Notes: generated by a model not told the origin, from the letters alone. Shown: positions 27,078 to 37,040, numbered from the stretch's first letter. The stretch: DNA of 64,000 nt from Stenotrophomonas pavanii (GCF_900101175.1 NZ_FNFQ01000008.1:165871-229870); one strand, 5' to 3'. Translations and numbers: made by a program.

Positions 27078-28223
27078 ATGATTCGACGCACTCTGGCCTG
27101 CATGCTCACCCTCGGCCTGGTCGCCTGCGCGACCCAGCCGAAGTCCCCACCGTCTTCGCCCCAGGCCAGCAGCACGCCGCGCCAGCCCGCCGCCAAGGCC
27201 CATGGCCCGGCCGAGGCCGCGCCTGAAGCCACCGCCGCCACCGCGCCGCCAGTCGATCTCACCCCGGTCCCGTTCGAGGTCGCGCGGGACCGCTTCATCG
27301 CCGATACCGCCAAGCGCTATGGCCTGAAGCCGGAGCAGATCCGCAGCGTGCTCGACCAGGCACAGGTGCGCCAACCGATCATCGCCGCGATGTCGCGCCC
27401 GGCCGAACGGGTCAAGCCGTGGAATGAATACCGGCCGATGTTCATCAGCAAGGCGCGCATCGATGGCGGCCGCGCGTTCCTGGCCGAACACCGCGCCGAA
27501 CTGGATCGCGTGCAGCAGCGCACCGGCGTGCCGGCCGAAGTGATCGTGGCGATCATCGGCGTGGAAACCAGCTATGGCAGGAATGCCGGCAACCACCGCG
27601 TGCTCGATGCGCTGTACACGCTGGCGTTCTATTACCCGCGCAGTGGCGACCCGGCCAAGCTGGAACGCGAAGTGCGCCGCGAGCTGTTCTTCCGCGACGA
27701 ACTGGCCAAGCTGTTCGAGCTGGGCCGCGAGGAGAAGCTGGACATCACCACGCTCAAGGGCAGCTATGCCGGTGCGATGGGCATGGGCCAGTTCATGCCG
27801 TCCAGCTACCTGGATTACGCCGTGGACGGCAATGGCGATGGCCGTCGTGACCTGTTCACCAGCTATGACGATGTGTTCTCGTCCATCGCCAACTACTTCG
27901 TGAAGAAGGGCGGCTGGGTCCGGGGTGGCCAGGTGGCCGTACCGGCCACGCTGGCCCCGGGGCGCGAGGAATTCAACCCGACCGAGTGGATGCCGACCTG
28001 GTCGCTGGCCGATCTGGCGCAGCGCGGCTACCAGCCCAGCGCACCGGTGCAGCCGGGCGCCACGGCCACGCCGATCACGCTGGAAGGCAGCACGGGCAAG
28101 CAGTACTGGCTGGGCTTCCAGAACTACTACGCGATCACCCGCTACAACCTCTCGAAGATGTACGCGATGGCCGTGTTCCAGTTGTCCCAGGCCATCGCCG
28201 GACAGGAGCTGCCCCCGGCATGA
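27078..28223 (+). CDS. mltB: Membrane-bound lytic murein transglycosylase B (MltB)
   Basis: A 381-aa lipoprotein (LVAC lipobox, Cys17) with an Ala/Pro linker to about residue 60. It cleaves peptidoglycan glycan strands, leaving 1,6-anhydro-MurNAc. The catalytic glutamate is E163 in AIIGVETSYGRNAG, and the family landmarks KGSYAGAMGMGQFMPSSYLD and DGNGDGRRDLF follow. It lies at the same place as in Pseudomonas (mrdA-rodA-mltB-rlpA-dacC). The stop overlaps the rlpA start by ATGA. A promoter presumably lies in the ~460 bp after the palindrome. Confidence 0.95.
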   Translation: MIRRTLACMLTLGLVACATQPKSPPSSPQASSTPRQPAAKAHGPAEAAPEATAATAPPVDLTPVPFEVARDRFIADTAKRYGLKPEQIRSVLDQAQVRQPIIAAMSRPAERVKPWNEYRPMFISKARIDGGRAFLAEHRAELDRVQQRTGVPAEVIVAIIGVETSYGRNAGNHRVLDALYTLAFYYPRSGDPAKLEREVRRELFFRDELAKLFELGREEKLDITTLKGSYAGAMGMGQFMPSSYLDYAVDGNGDGRRDLFTSYDDVFSSIANYFVKKGGWVRGGQVAVPATLAPGREEFNPTEWMPTWSLADLAQRGYQPSAPVQPGATATPITLEGSTGKQYWLGFQNYYAITRYNLSKMYAMAVFQLSQAIAGQELPPA

Positions 28224-29491
28224 ACATCAGATGGCTGGTCCCGAGCTTGATCGTCTTCGCGCTGGCCGCCTGCAGCAGCGCGCCGAAGAAGCCGGCCACG
28301 GCCGGCCACGGTGGCAAACCCAGCGGCACGGTGGTGCAGGGCCGCGGCGCGCGCCCGGCACATTGCCCGGAGGGCTCGCCGTATGCGGCGGCCAAGGAAG
28401 ACCCGAACACGCGCGGCAACTACACCGCCGGCGGCCTGTACAGACCCGGCGTGCGTGACAGCACCCCGGACTACATTCCCAACGTCGCCTGCATTCCCGA
28501 GCCGGAAGTGACCGCCGAAGAGCGTTCGGCGATCGGCAACAAATCGCCCTACGTGGTGCTGGGCAAGTCGTACAAGGTGCTCGACGACACCCGCAACTAT
28601 GTCGAGCGCGGCACGGCGTCGTACTACGGCGCCAAGTTCCATGGCCGCCTGACCTCCAACCGCGAGGTCTACGACATGTACCAGTTCACCGCCGCGCACA
28701 AGACACTGCCGCTGCCCAGCTTCGCCCGCGTCACCAACCTGGACAACGGCGAATCGGTCATCGTGCGCGTCAACGACCGTGGCCCGTTCCATGACGGCCG
28801 CGTGGTCGATCTCAGTTATGCCGCCGCAGTGCGCCTGGGCATCACCCAGCGCGGCACCGGCAACGTGGAAGTGCGTGCGCTGCAGCCGGGCGAGAGCAAC
28901 CTGCTGGCGCAGAAGCCGTCGCGCCGCGAGCGCCGTGCCGCCGAAACCGCGGTCGCGGTGGCCGGGGCGCGCCCGGTACCGGCCGCGCGTGCCACCGCCG
29001 ACAGCGACATCGATCGCCTGGTCAAGCGCCTGCCGGCCGACGCCACGCCTGCGCGTGGCCAGCCGGCCACCACCCAGGGCGTGGCCAGCGCGGTGCCGGA
29101 CGTGGCGGTCAGCAGCCTGCCGCCGAGCGCACCGCCGGTGCGCAGCACCACAACGGCGCCGGTGGCAGTCGCCAGCGCCGCACCGCGCGCGGTCGCGCCG
29201 GCTGCAGTGCGTACGGTGCCCGCCACCGCAGCAGCCCCCAGCCTGTCGCAGCAGGTGGTCGGCGCGGTGATGGTGCAGGTCGCCAGCTTCTCCAGCCGCG
29301 ACAATGCCAACCGCGCGATGGGCCAGCTCAACGCGGCCGGCATTGTCGGCGCGACCATCAGCGACATCGCCGCCGGTGGCCGTACCCTGTTCCGCCTGCG
29401 CGTTCCCGCCAGCGACCATGCCAGTGCCGCGGAACTTGTCGGCCGCATCGCCGGTCTGGGCCTGGGTTCGCCGCAGATCGTCAAGGATTGA
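28220..29491 (+). CDS. rlpA: Septal ring lytic transglycosylase RlpA
   Basis: A 423-aa outer-membrane lipoprotein (LAAC, Cys18). The double-psi beta-barrel covers about residues 125-220 (ERGTASYYGAKFHGRLTSNR, then VRVNDRGPFHDGRVVDLS), with the Asp-Arg-Gly pair expected for lytic transglycosylase activity on denuded glycan. A long Ala/Pro/Val linker leads to a C-terminal SPOR domain (VMVQVASFSSRDNANRAMGQ ...) that binds stripped septal glycan. The start at ATG 28220 overlaps the mltB stop, so translation is probably coupled. Confidence 0.94.
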   Translation: MNIRWLVPSLIVFALAACSSAPKKPATAGHGGKPSGTVVQGRGARPAHCPEGSPYAAAKEDPNTRGNYTAGGLYRPGVRDSTPDYIPNVACIPEPEVTAEERSAIGNKSPYVVLGKSYKVLDDTRNYVERGTASYYGAKFHGRLTSNREVYDMYQFTAAHKTLPLPSFARVTNLDNGESVIVRVNDRGPFHDGRVVDLSYAAAVRLGITQRGTGNVEVRALQPGESNLLAQKPSRRERRAAETAVAVAGARPVPAARATADSDIDRLVKRLPADATPARGQPATTQGVASAVPDVAVSSLPPSAPPVRSTTTAPVAVASAAPRAVAPAAVRTVPATAAAPSLSQQVVGAVMVQVASFSSRDNANRAMGQLNAAGIVGATISDIAAGGRTLFRLRVPASDHASAAELVGRIAGLGLGSPQIVKD

Positions 29492-29591
29492 TCCGCCCGG
29501 GCTGGTGCTGCCGGCCCAGGCTCGCCCGGCCTTACAATGGCCGCTTCGTTCCACCCTCCATTCCTGGCCGTCCCCTGGAGCCTGCTGTCCA

Positions 29592-30806
29592 ATGAATTTC
29601 CGTTCCGCCGCCACCGCCCTGGCCGCCACCCTGGTGGTGGGCCTGGCTTCCGCCCAGACGCCGCTGCCGACCCCGGCCACCCCGGCGCCTGCCGCCGCTG
29701 CCCCGGCCACCGTCGCGACCCCGCCGGCCCCGGCGCCGAGCGTGTCCAAGGCCTGGGTCCTGATGGACTACGCCACCGGCCAGGTGCTGGCCGGCGAGAA
29801 CATCCACGAGCAGCTGGCCCCGGCCAGCATCACCAAGGTGATGACGTCCTACGTGGTTGCCGCCGAGGTCAAGAACGGCAAGGTCCGTGCAGATGACCAG
29901 GTGATGATGAGCGAGCGCGCCTGGCGCGAGGGTGGCGCGGGTACCGACGGCAGCTACAGCGGCTTCCCGGTCAACCAGACCGCACGCCTGGAAGACATGG
30001 AAAAGGGCATGGCGATCCAGTCCGGCAATGACGCCGCGATCGCCCTGGCCGAGCATGTGGCCGGCAGCGAAGAAGCCTTCGCGTCGCTGATGAACAGCTA
30101 CGCCGCCAAGATCGGCATGAAGGACTCGCACTTCGTCAACGCCCACGGCCTGACCGCCGAAGGCCATCACAGCACCGCCTACGACCTGGCACTGCTGGGC
30201 CGCGCGATGGTGCGTGATTACCCGGAAACCTACGCGTACAACAAGATCAAGGAATTCCAGGTCGGCAACATCAAGCAGCCGAACCGCAACCTGCTGCTGT
30301 GGCGCGATGGCAGCGTGGATGGCATCAAGACCGGCCACACCTCCGAAGCCGGCTACTGCCTGATGAGCTCGGCCCAGCGTGGCGACCAGCGCCTGATTGC
30401 CGTGGTGCTGGGCGGTGCGTCGGAAAAGCAGCGTGCCGATGACAGCCTGGCCCTGCTGAACTGGGGCTTCCGCTTCTTCGAGACCCATCGCCTGTACGAG
30501 CCGGGCAAGGCCGTGGCCGAGCACAAGGTCTGGAAGGGCACCACCGACAAGGTGCAGCTGGGCGTGGCCCAGCCGATGCTGGTGAGCGTGCCGCGCGGCC
30601 GCTACAACGACCTGAAGCCGAGCATCGACGTGCCCAAGACCCTGGAGGCACCGTTCACCGCGGGCCAGCAGATCGGCACCGTGAAGGTCACGCTGGATGG
30701 CAAGGTCATCGCCGAAGCGCCGCTGGTGGCTGTGGCCGCCGTCGAACAGGCCGGTTTCTTCAAGCGCCTGTGGGACAGCTTCTGGATGTGGTGGGAATCG
30801 GAATGA
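29592..30806 (+). CDS. dacC: D-alanyl-D-alanine carboxypeptidase, PBP5/6 type
   Basis: A 404-aa low-molecular-mass PBP with a cleavable signal peptide (to AQT about residue 22) and a Pro/Ala linker. Active-site motifs: SxxK as S79-I-T-K82, SGN at 144-146, and KTG at 246-248. The C-terminal beta-domain is followed by the amphipathic anchor GFFKRLWDSFWMWWE, which holds it on the periplasmic face of the inner membrane. It trims pentapeptides to tetrapeptides. E. coli and Pseudomonas have dacA/dacC followed by ybeD-lipB-lipA; here lpxR on the other strand intervenes. Confidence 0.95.
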   Translation: MNFRSAATALAATLVVGLASAQTPLPTPATPAPAAAAPATVATPPAPAPSVSKAWVLMDYATGQVLAGENIHEQLAPASITKVMTSYVVAAEVKNGKVRADDQVMMSERAWREGGAGTDGSYSGFPVNQTARLEDMEKGMAIQSGNDAAIALAEHVAGSEEAFASLMNSYAAKIGMKDSHFVNAHGLTAEGHHSTAYDLALLGRAMVRDYPETYAYNKIKEFQVGNIKQPNRNLLLWRDGSVDGIKTGHTSEAGYCLMSSAQRGDQRLIAVVLGGASEKQRADDSLALLNWGFRFFETHRLYEPGKAVAEHKVWKGTTDKVQLGVAQPMLVSVPRGRYNDLKPSIDVPKTLEAPFTAGQQIGTVKVTLDGKVIAEAPLVAVAAVEQAGFFKRLWDSFWMWWESE

Positions 30807-30829
30807 TCCACGCCCCGGCGTGGTGAACG

Positions 30830-30856
30830 AAAAGGCCGGCAAATGCCGGCCTTTTC
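30830..30856. terminator. Rho-independent terminator of dacC
   Basis: AAAA, stem GGCCGGCA / TGCCGGCC with a small loop, then TTTTC. It can work in both directions. Confidence 0.9.
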
Positions 30857-30893
30857 TGTTTCGGGAGGCCGCTTCCCCCCGCACGCGGGGGGG

Positions 30894-31015
30894 GTAGAGC
30901 CGGCCGCTGGCCGGCTCCCAGCAACCCATCCGGGACGGGGGGTAGAGCCGGCCGCTGGCCGGCTCCGCAGCAACCCATCCGGATCTGCCGGCAGCCGGCC
31001 AGCGGCCGGCACTAC
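30894..31015. repeat. Three SMAG units between dacC and lpxR
   Basis: Two forward units have the AGCC/GGCT variant arm (30894-30916 and 30942-30964, GTAGAGCCGGCC...) and lie in near-identical ~48-bp direct repeats (…CAACCCATCCGG…). A reverse unit follows at 30993-31015 (...CGGCACTAC). Confidence 0.9.
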
Positions 31016-31030
31016 CGGCAGCCTGCCCGC

Positions 31031-32104
31031 CTACAGCGCGCGGCTGATGGTGAAGCTGCCGAACACGGGTGACTGGCGCTGGCCATCGAACTCGCGGGTG
31101 CTGTGGTAACGCGCCATCGCGAATTTCCAGCGCCCGCGCATCACCGCGATGCCGTAGCCGCCCTGTGCCACCACATGGCGCTTGTCCACGCTGTGGCTGC
31201 TGCGGAACGTGTTGCCGTCAAGGGTGATGTCTCGGATCATCCAGGCCGCGTCGGTGGTCACGAACAGGTGCCAGGACCAGCCACTGGGGCGGCCACCGCG
31301 GGTCGGTGCCGTGTTCTCGCCCGCCGGGCGCAACGGCGTGCTGCCGAAATCGTCGGGCAGCTTCCAGCCGAAACGCAGCTCGCCACCAGCATTGGCCTTG
31401 GTCTCCAGATTGCCGATGGCACCGCCGTAGTGGCTGATCGCATCCCAGCCCCAGCCGCCGGCGTTGACACTGGCATCGGCCGGCCAGCGCCGCATGCGCT
31501 CGTGGGTCAGCATGAACACCGGTTCGTTGTGCAGCTGGTTGTCCCAGCCCTCGAACTTCTTGTCGCCCAGAAGGTCGTGCACCGCATCCTGCACCTGCTT
31601 GCCCTGTGCCCAGGGGCCGACCACGCCCACCGCCAGCTGGGTGGTCTGCAGGCGGTCGCCACTGCGCGCATTGAAACCGAAGCTGGCCAGCAGCACGCCG
31701 GCATACGGCCGGTCCTCCTTGATCAGGTCGCGGCGGGCCGGGTCGGAGGGGGTGAAGATGCCCTGGCCGATGCTGAAGATCATGTTCTGCTGTTCGAACC
31801 GACCCGGGTGCAGGCCTTCCAGGTACTGGTTCACCCAGCGCGCCATGCGCGGCAGGCAGGGGTCATCGGTGTAGTCGACCAGGTTCGGCGAGACCAGGGT
31901 CAGCTGCGCGCCGTTGGTGTAGCCCTGGTCCTGGTGGCGGCCACCGAACAGGTCGTTGTCGACGCGGAAATTGACCTGGGGCGGGTGGTCGCGCATGGCG
32001 TCCGGACCACACTGTTCAGCCGCCTGTGCGGCAAGGGGGAGGGCAGTGGCCAGCAGGCCGGCCAGCCCAAGGACTGCGACACGATGCATGGGTGGAATGC
32101 TCAT
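31031..32104 (-). CDS. lpxR: Lipid A 3'-O-deacylase LpxR family (DUF2219)
   Basis: A 357-aa outer-membrane protein with a signal peptide (cleavage after AQA, about residue 28) and a C-terminal beta-strand. The catalytic Asn-Asp pair of LpxR appears at N50-D51 in FRVDNDLFGGRHQDQGYTNG, and the histidine candidate is H176 in VHDLLGDKKFEGWDNQLHNEP. LpxR removes the 3'-acyloxyacyl chain of lipid A, altering recognition by TLR4. It lies opposite to its neighbours and splits the conserved dacC-ybeD-lipBA order. Start at 32104 or 32089 (MHRVAVL) is undecided; neither has a clear ribosome site. Confidence 0.9.
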   Translation of the reverse strand: MSIPPMHRVAVLGLAGLLATALPLAAQAAEQCGPDAMRDHPPQVNFRVDNDLFGGRHQDQGYTNGAQLTLVSPNLVDYTDDPCLPRMARWVNQYLEGLHPGRFEQQNMIFSIGQGIFTPSDPARRDLIKEDRPYAGVLLASFGFNARSGDRLQTTQLAVGVVGPWAQGKQVQDAVHDLLGDKKFEGWDNQLHNEPVFMLTHERMRRWPADASVNAGGWGWDAISHYGGAIGNLETKANAGGELRFGWKLPDDFGSTPLRPAGENTAPTRGGRPSGWSWHLFVTTDAAWMIRDITLDGNTFRSSHSVDKRHVVAQGGYGIAVMRGRWKFAMARYHSTREFDGQRQSPVFGSFTISRAL

Positions 32105-32208
32105 GGGGAAGGGGATGGTTTTCTGTCGTTTTCTGCAACGCCACGGTACTCGCGCCCGCGCGCCGGAACGAGCGCGTCCGGATCACTTGTCTGTTCCGAA
32201 AACAACAT

Positions 32209-32221
32209 TGTCCAGCGGACA
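32209..32221. promoter_or_regulatory. Possible operator upstream of lpxR (TGTCC-AGC-GGACA)
   Basis: A perfect 5+3+5 palindrome sits in an AT-richer patch (32182-32233) about 110 bp upstream of the lpxR start. The rest of the 339-bp lpxR-ybeD gap is very GC-rich with many GCC/GGC stems and no gene. The regulator is unknown. Confidence 0.4.
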
Positions 32222-32443
32222 CAATTTGTTACCCGCGCAGGCGCCGCGGGCCTCGCGTGAAGGCCGGCGCCAGGCGTGCGGCGCGGCGTCGCGGCCTGCG
32301 CCGGCGCAGGAATCGCGGTCAGCTGCCGTTGGGCATGGCAGCGCCGGTGTGGGTGCCACCTGCAACGCAGCAGGCCGCCGGTACCGCCTTTGATGTTGAT
32401 GAATACTCTTGGGTTTGTTGCCCTGCGGCCCGATAATGGGCCC

Positions 32444-32722
32444 ATGGAAATCAAGTCCGACAACCCCGACCACGGCTTCCAGTTCCCCGGCCAGTTCGAG
32501 CTCAGCGCCATGGGCGCGGCCAACCGCGGCCTGGAACATGAGCTCCCCCGCCTGCTGCTGGCTGCCGGCATCGATGTGGTGAACGAACGCATCAGCTGGA
32601 AGCATTCGTCCAACGGCAAGTACGTGTCCGTCCGCATCGTGTTCAAGGCAGAGAGCCGCGAACAGTACGACCTGGCCCACCAGGCGCTGCGCGACCACCC
32701 GGAAGTGAAGTGGACGCTGTAG
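32444..32722 (+). CDS. ybeD: YbeD family protein (DUF493)
   Basis: A 92-aa cytoplasmic protein from ATG 32444 ([20 protein letters not shown]). The ACT-like ferredoxin fold is suggested by [29 protein letters not shown] and the end HPEVKWTL, which match YbeD. Its genetic position before lipB is conserved, and it may regulate lipoate metabolism allosterically, but its function is not established. The longer frame from 32276 is non-homologous. It overlaps the lipB start by 13 bases. Confidence 0.9.
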   Translation: MEIKSDNPDHGFQFPGQFELSAMGAANRGLEHELPRLLLAAGIDVVNERISWKHSSNGKYVSVRIVFKAESREQYDLAHQALRDHPEVKWTL

Positions 32723-33420
32723 CCGACAGCTGCCCGGCCGAGGCCGCCCCGGAACACCGCGCGCCGCGTCCGGCGGTGGTGCGTGACCTTGGCCGCCAGG
32801 CCTATGAGCCGGTGTGGCGCGCCATGCAGCGCTTCACCGACCAGCGCAGCGACGCCGATGCCGACGAGCTGTGGGTGGTCGAGCACGATCCGGTGTTCAC
32901 CCTGGGCCAGGCCGGCAAGGACGAGCATGTGCTGGCGCCGGGCGACATCCCCGTGCTGCACGTGGACCGCGGCGGCCAGGTGACCTATCACGGTCCCGGC
33001 CAGATCGTGGTCTATCCGCTGCTGCGCCTGCCGCGGCTGGGCATTGGTGTGCGCGACTACGTGTGCCGCATCGAGCAGGCCCTCATCGATACGCTGGCCG
33101 AGTGGAACATCGGTGCCGAACGCCGCGAGGGCGCCCCGGGCGTCTACGTCGGTGGCGCCAAGATCGCCGCGCTCGGCATCCGCGTGCGGCGCGGCTGCAC
33201 CTTCCATGGGCTGGCCTTCAACGTGGCCATGGACCTGGAACCCTTCCACCGCATCAACCCCTGTGGCTATCAGGGGTTGCAGGTGACCTCGGTGGTAGAC
33301 TTGGGCGGCCCCTCCGGCATGGAGGCCGTCAAGCCGGTGCTGCTGGACCACCTGGCCCGCCAGTTCGGCCTGCTGCTGCAGCACACGCCCGAACTGCCCG
33401 ATCTTTCTGCGGCCGCCTGA
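32710..33420 (+). CDS. lipB: Octanoyl-ACP:protein transferase LipB
   Basis: A 236-aa enzyme that moves the octanoyl chain from ACP to lipoyl domains. Catalytic dyad: Lys151 in [12 protein letters not shown] and Cys185 in [13 protein letters not shown]. The substrate motif [12 protein letters not shown] at residues 87-98 is clear. The start GTG 32710 overlaps the end of ybeD; the N-terminal 20 residues are weakly conserved and a later start is possible. lipA follows 17 bp after the stop. Confidence 0.95.
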   Translation: MDAVADSCPAEAAPEHRAPRPAVVRDLGRQAYEPVWRAMQRFTDQRSDADADELWVVEHDPVFTLGQAGKDEHVLAPGDIPVLHVDRGGQVTYHGPGQIVVYPLLRLPRLGIGVRDYVCRIEQALIDTLAEWNIGAERREGAPGVYVGGAKIAALGIRVRRGCTFHGLAFNVAMDLEPFHRINPCGYQGLQVTSVVDLGGPSGMEAVKPVLLDHLARQFGLLLQHTPELPDLSAAA

Positions 33421-33437
33421 CCGCCCCCGGAACCGCC

Positions 33438-34448
33438 ATGACTGAAACCACCGCCCGTTCCATTCCCCTGCAGATCGTGCAGGGCGATTCTCCGTCCGCC
33501 GCGCCGTTGCAGGCCGGGGTCAAGCAGCTGGGCGGTGACAAGATCAACCGTTCGCCGGTGCAGTTCGCCGATGCGCCGGTGCTGCGCAAGCCGTCGTGGA
33601 TCCGCGTGCGCATTCCTTCGGGCAATGCGGTGCAGAACCTGAAGGCCAAGCTGCGCGAGAACCGCCTGGTGACGGTCTGCGAGGAAGCCAGCTGCCCGAA
33701 TATCCATGAGTGCTTCGGGCACGGCACCGCCACCTTCATGATCCTCGGCGAGGTCTGCACCCGCCGCTGCTCGTTCTGCGACGTCGCCCACGGCCGCCCG
33801 AAGCCGCCGGATGCCAACGAACCGGCCAGCCTGGGCCAGACCGTGGCCGACATGGGCCTGAAGTACGTGGTGGTGACCAGCGTCGACCGCGATGACCTGC
33901 GCGACGGCGGTGCCCAGCACTTCGTCGACTGCATCACCGCCATCCGCGAAAAGTCGCCGGGTACCCGCATCGAAGTGCTGACCCCGGACTTCCGCGGCAA
34001 GGGCCGCATGGAACGTGCGCTGGAGATCCTGGCGCAGAATCCGCCGGATGTGTTCAACCACAACATCGAGACCGTGCCGGACCTGTACCGCAACGTGCGC
34101 CCGGGTGCGGACTACCAGTGGTCGCTGAACCTGCTGAAGAACTTCAAGGCGCAGCACCCGGACGTGCCGACCAAGAGCGGCATCATGCTGGGCCTGGGCG
34201 AAGACTTCGAACAGATCAAGGCCACGATGCGTGACCTGCGCGCGCACGATGTGGACATGATCACCATCGGCCAGTACCTGCAGCCGACCGCGCATCACCA
34301 CCCGGTGCTGAAGTACTGGACCCCCGAGGACTACAAGGCGCTGGAAGACTACGGCTACGCGCTGGGCTTCAGCCATGTGGCATCCGGCCCGATGGTGCGC
34401 TCGTCGTACCACGCCGACGTCCAGGCCAAGGGCGCCGGCGTCCGGTAA
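33438..34448 (+). CDS. lipA: Lipoyl synthase LipA
   Basis: A 336-aa radical-SAM enzyme that inserts two sulfurs into the octanoyl group bound to lipoyl domains. The auxiliary cluster uses C81, C86 and C92 ([12 protein letters not shown]); the radical-SAM cluster uses C107, C111 and C114 (CTRRCSFC). The C-terminal serine ligand lies in [11 protein letters not shown]. The N-terminal extension (residues 1-45) is longer than in E. coli but usual for xanthomonads. ATG 33438 follows an AACCGCC leader; the operon is ybeD-lipB-lipA. Confidence 0.97.
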   Translation: MTETTARSIPLQIVQGDSPSAAPLQAGVKQLGGDKINRSPVQFADAPVLRKPSWIRVRIPSGNAVQNLKAKLRENRLVTVCEEASCPNIHECFGHGTATFMILGEVCTRRCSFCDVAHGRPKPPDANEPASLGQTVADMGLKYVVVTSVDRDDLRDGGAQHFVDCITAIREKSPGTRIEVLTPDFRGKGRMERALEILAQNPPDVFNHNIETVPDLYRNVRPGADYQWSLNLLKNFKAQHPDVPTKSGIMLGLGEDFEQIKATMRDLRAHDVDMITIGQYLQPTAHHHPVLKYWTPEDYKALEDYGYALGFSHVASGPMVRSSYHADVQAKGAGVR

Positions 34449-34671
34449 GCGGTTGCCGCCGGGACATGGCCCGGCGCTGCCAAGGGATGCCACCACCACC
34501 CTGGTGGGCGCGCGCACGCCTTCGCCTGCATTCACAATTTGCTACACCGGCCCGGCTAGGCTGGTTTTCCACCGAGCGCGGCCGGGTGACAAACCCGGCA
34601 ACTTTCGGCACTGTCGCGGTGTCTGAACACCCCGCAGTCTCTCCCTTGGCAAGGCGCCTTCGAGCACGTCA

Positions 34672-36849
34672 ATGAAATTCAAAGCCCCCGCATTCCTGAT
34701 GGCCCTGGCGCTGGTCGCGCCGCTGGCGCTGGCGGCCAAGGCCGACTCGCCTGCCTTGCCCGCCGCGGCCACCGCCGATCAGGTGACCACCTCCAAGCTG
34801 GTGTACGGCCTGTTGTCCGACAGCCGCTACGCCTATCGCCCGCGCGCGCTGGACGAGGCCACCTCCAAGGACGTGTTCAAGCGCTACCTGGAAACGCTGG
34901 ACGGCGCCAAGCAGTACTTCACCCAGGCCGACGTGGCGCGCTTCGCGCCGTTCGAAGCCAACATCTCCTCGGCCATCCGTGGTGGCGAGCTGGAGCCGGC
35001 GTTCCAGGTGTTCGCGGTCTACAAGCAACGGGTCGGCGAACGCGTGGCCTATGCGCGCAAGCTGCTCAAGCAGGAGCCGGACTTCACCACCGACGAACGC
35101 TTCGAGTACGACCGCAAGAAGGTGCCGTGGGCGGCCAGCAGCGCCGAGCTGGACGAGCTGTGGCGCAAGTCGGTCAAGAATGACTGGCTGCGCCTGAAAC
35201 TGGCCGGCAAGAAGCCCGATGACATCCGCAAGACGCTGGACAAGCGCTATGCCACGCTGGAAAAGTCGGTCAATGAGCTGAAGGGCGAGGACGTCTTCCA
35301 GTTCTTCATGAACGCCTACACCAGCGCTGTCGATCCGCACACCGACTACTTCACCCCGCGCACCGCCGAGAACTTCAACCAGGCGATGTCGCTGTCGCTG
35401 GAAGGCATCGGTGCGCAGCTGCAGCGGCAGGACGACATGGTGGTGATCCGCGAGATCATCGCCGGTGGTCCGGCCGCAGTGGACGGCACCCTGAAACCGG
35501 GCGACCGCATCGTCGGCGTGGGCCAGGGCAAGTCCGGGCCGGTCGAGGACGTGATCGGCTGGCGCATCGACGACGTCGTGGCCAAGATCCGCGGTGCCAA
35601 GGATACCCAGGTCAAGCTGGAGTTCATCCCGGCCGCCGAGGGCGTGGACGGCAAGCACCACACGCTGGTGCTGACCCGCCAGAAGGTGCGCCTGGCCGAA
35701 CAGGCCGCCAAGGGCGAGACCATGAGCATCCCGGCCGCCAACGGCGAACCGGCGCGCAGGATCGGCGTGATCAAGCTGCCGACCTTCTACCAGGACTTTG
35801 AAGGCCGTCGCCGCAATGCCGCCGACTACGCCTCGGCTACCCGCGACGTGGCCAAGCTGCTGGCCGGCTTCAAGAACGACAAGCTGGACGGCGTGGTGCT
35901 GGACCTGCGCAACAACGGGGGCGGCTCGCTGGATGAAGCGATCGAACTGACCGGCCTGTTCATTGAACAGGGCCCGGTGGTGCAGGTGCGCGAGTCCGGC
36001 GGACGCGTCACCGTCAACAGCGACCGCAACCAGGGCGTGGCGTGGGACGGCCCGCTGGCGGTGCTGATCAACCGCGGTTCGGCCTCGGCTTCGGAGATCT
36101 TCGCCGGTGCCATCCAGGACTACGGCCGTGGCCTGGTGATCGGTGAAACCAGCTTCGGCAAGGGCACCGTGCAGAACATCGTCGACCTCGATCGCTGGCC
36201 GAGCGGCGAAACCCAGCGCTTCGGCCAGGTCAAGCTGACCATCGCCCAGTTCTTCCGCATCAGCGGCAGCAGCACCCAGCACAAGGGGGTGGTGCCGGAC
36301 CTGGCGTTCCCGGCCAGCGTCGATGCCACCGAGTTCGGCGAAAGCACCTACGACAACGCACTGCCGTGGACCCGCATCGCGGCCGTGCCGCATACCCAGT
36401 ACGGCAACTTCGCGCCGCTGCTGCCGAAGCTGGAAACCCGTCATGACGCGCGCATCGCGACCGACAAGGAATTCCAGTGGTGGAACGAGGACGTGGAGCA
36501 GTTCCGTGCCGAGGCGGCCAAGAAGTACATCTCGCTCAACGAGGCCACCCGCCGCGCCGAGCGTGAGCGCCAGGATGCCCAGCGCAAGGAGCGCCAGGTG
36601 CAGCGCAAGGCACTGGGCCTGGCCCTGGACCCGCTGGCCGATGACAGCAGCGATGATGGCCTGACCGGCAACGAGCGTGACATCGTCAAGGATGCGGCGC
36701 GCGAGAAGGCTGCCGAGAAGCGCCCGGACCCGCTGCTGCGCGAGTCGGCGTCGATCCTGGCCGACGCGGTGAACCTGCTGGCCAACGACCGCCCGCTGTC
36801 GGCACAGGTGCTGCCGCAGTCCACCGGCGCGGGTCGCTGGGCGGACTGA
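34672..36849 (+). CDS. prc: Tail-specific carboxy-terminal protease Prc (S41)
   Basis: A 725-aa periplasmic protease with a signal peptide (LALVAPLALAAKA). N-terminal helical Prc domain, PDZ domain at ~250-340 (GIGAQLQRQDDMVVIREIIAGG), S41 catalytic core, and a charged C-terminal DUF3340 domain rich in Arg/Gln. The Ser-Lys dyad is inferred at S472 (RGSASASEIF) and K497 (TSFGKGTVQN) by alignment to E. coli Prc S430/K455. Prc processes PBP3 and degrades MepS-like hydrolases in other bacteria. Single transcription unit with its own terminator. Confidence 0.95.
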   Translation: MKFKAPAFLMALALVAPLALAAKADSPALPAAATADQVTTSKLVYGLLSDSRYAYRPRALDEATSKDVFKRYLETLDGAKQYFTQADVARFAPFEANISSAIRGGELEPAFQVFAVYKQRVGERVAYARKLLKQEPDFTTDERFEYDRKKVPWAASSAELDELWRKSVKNDWLRLKLAGKKPDDIRKTLDKRYATLEKSVNELKGEDVFQFFMNAYTSAVDPHTDYFTPRTAENFNQAMSLSLEGIGAQLQRQDDMVVIREIIAGGPAAVDGTLKPGDRIVGVGQGKSGPVEDVIGWRIDDVVAKIRGAKDTQVKLEFIPAAEGVDGKHHTLVLTRQKVRLAEQAAKGETMSIPAANGEPARRIGVIKLPTFYQDFEGRRRNAADYASATRDVAKLLAGFKNDKLDGVVLDLRNNGGGSLDEAIELTGLFIEQGPVVQVRESGGRVTVNSDRNQGVAWDGPLAVLINRGSASASEIFAGAIQDYGRGLVIGETSFGKGTVQNIVDLDRWPSGETQRFGQVKLTIAQFFRISGSSTQHKGVVPDLAFPASVDATEFGESTYDNALPWTRIAAVPHTQYGNFAPLLPKLETRHDARIATDKEFQWWNEDVEQFRAEAAKKYISLNEATRRAERERQDAQRKERQVQRKALGLALDPLADDSSDDGLTGNERDIVKDAAREKAAEKRPDPLLRESASILADAVNLLANDRPLSAQVLPQSTGAGRWAD

Positions 36850-36872
36850 ACCGGGCGTCCCACGCGATCCCC

Positions 36873-36901
36873 GAGGGGCCGGCATTGCCGGCCCCTTTCT
36901 G
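36873..36901 (+). terminator. Rho-independent terminator of prc
   Basis: Stem GGGGCCGGCA / TGCCGGCCCC with a two-base loop and a following TTTCT. Confidence 0.85.
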
Positions 36902-37040
36902 TCTGGGGTCCCGTCTGTTTGAGGACCCGCGTCCGTGGCGCTGCCGACGCATGAACCGGGAGCAACATGGGCGGCGATGTCGACCTGCCGCACACGGCGG
37001 CGGGACTACCCTTGCTGCTACCGTCCTCGCAGGAGCACCC

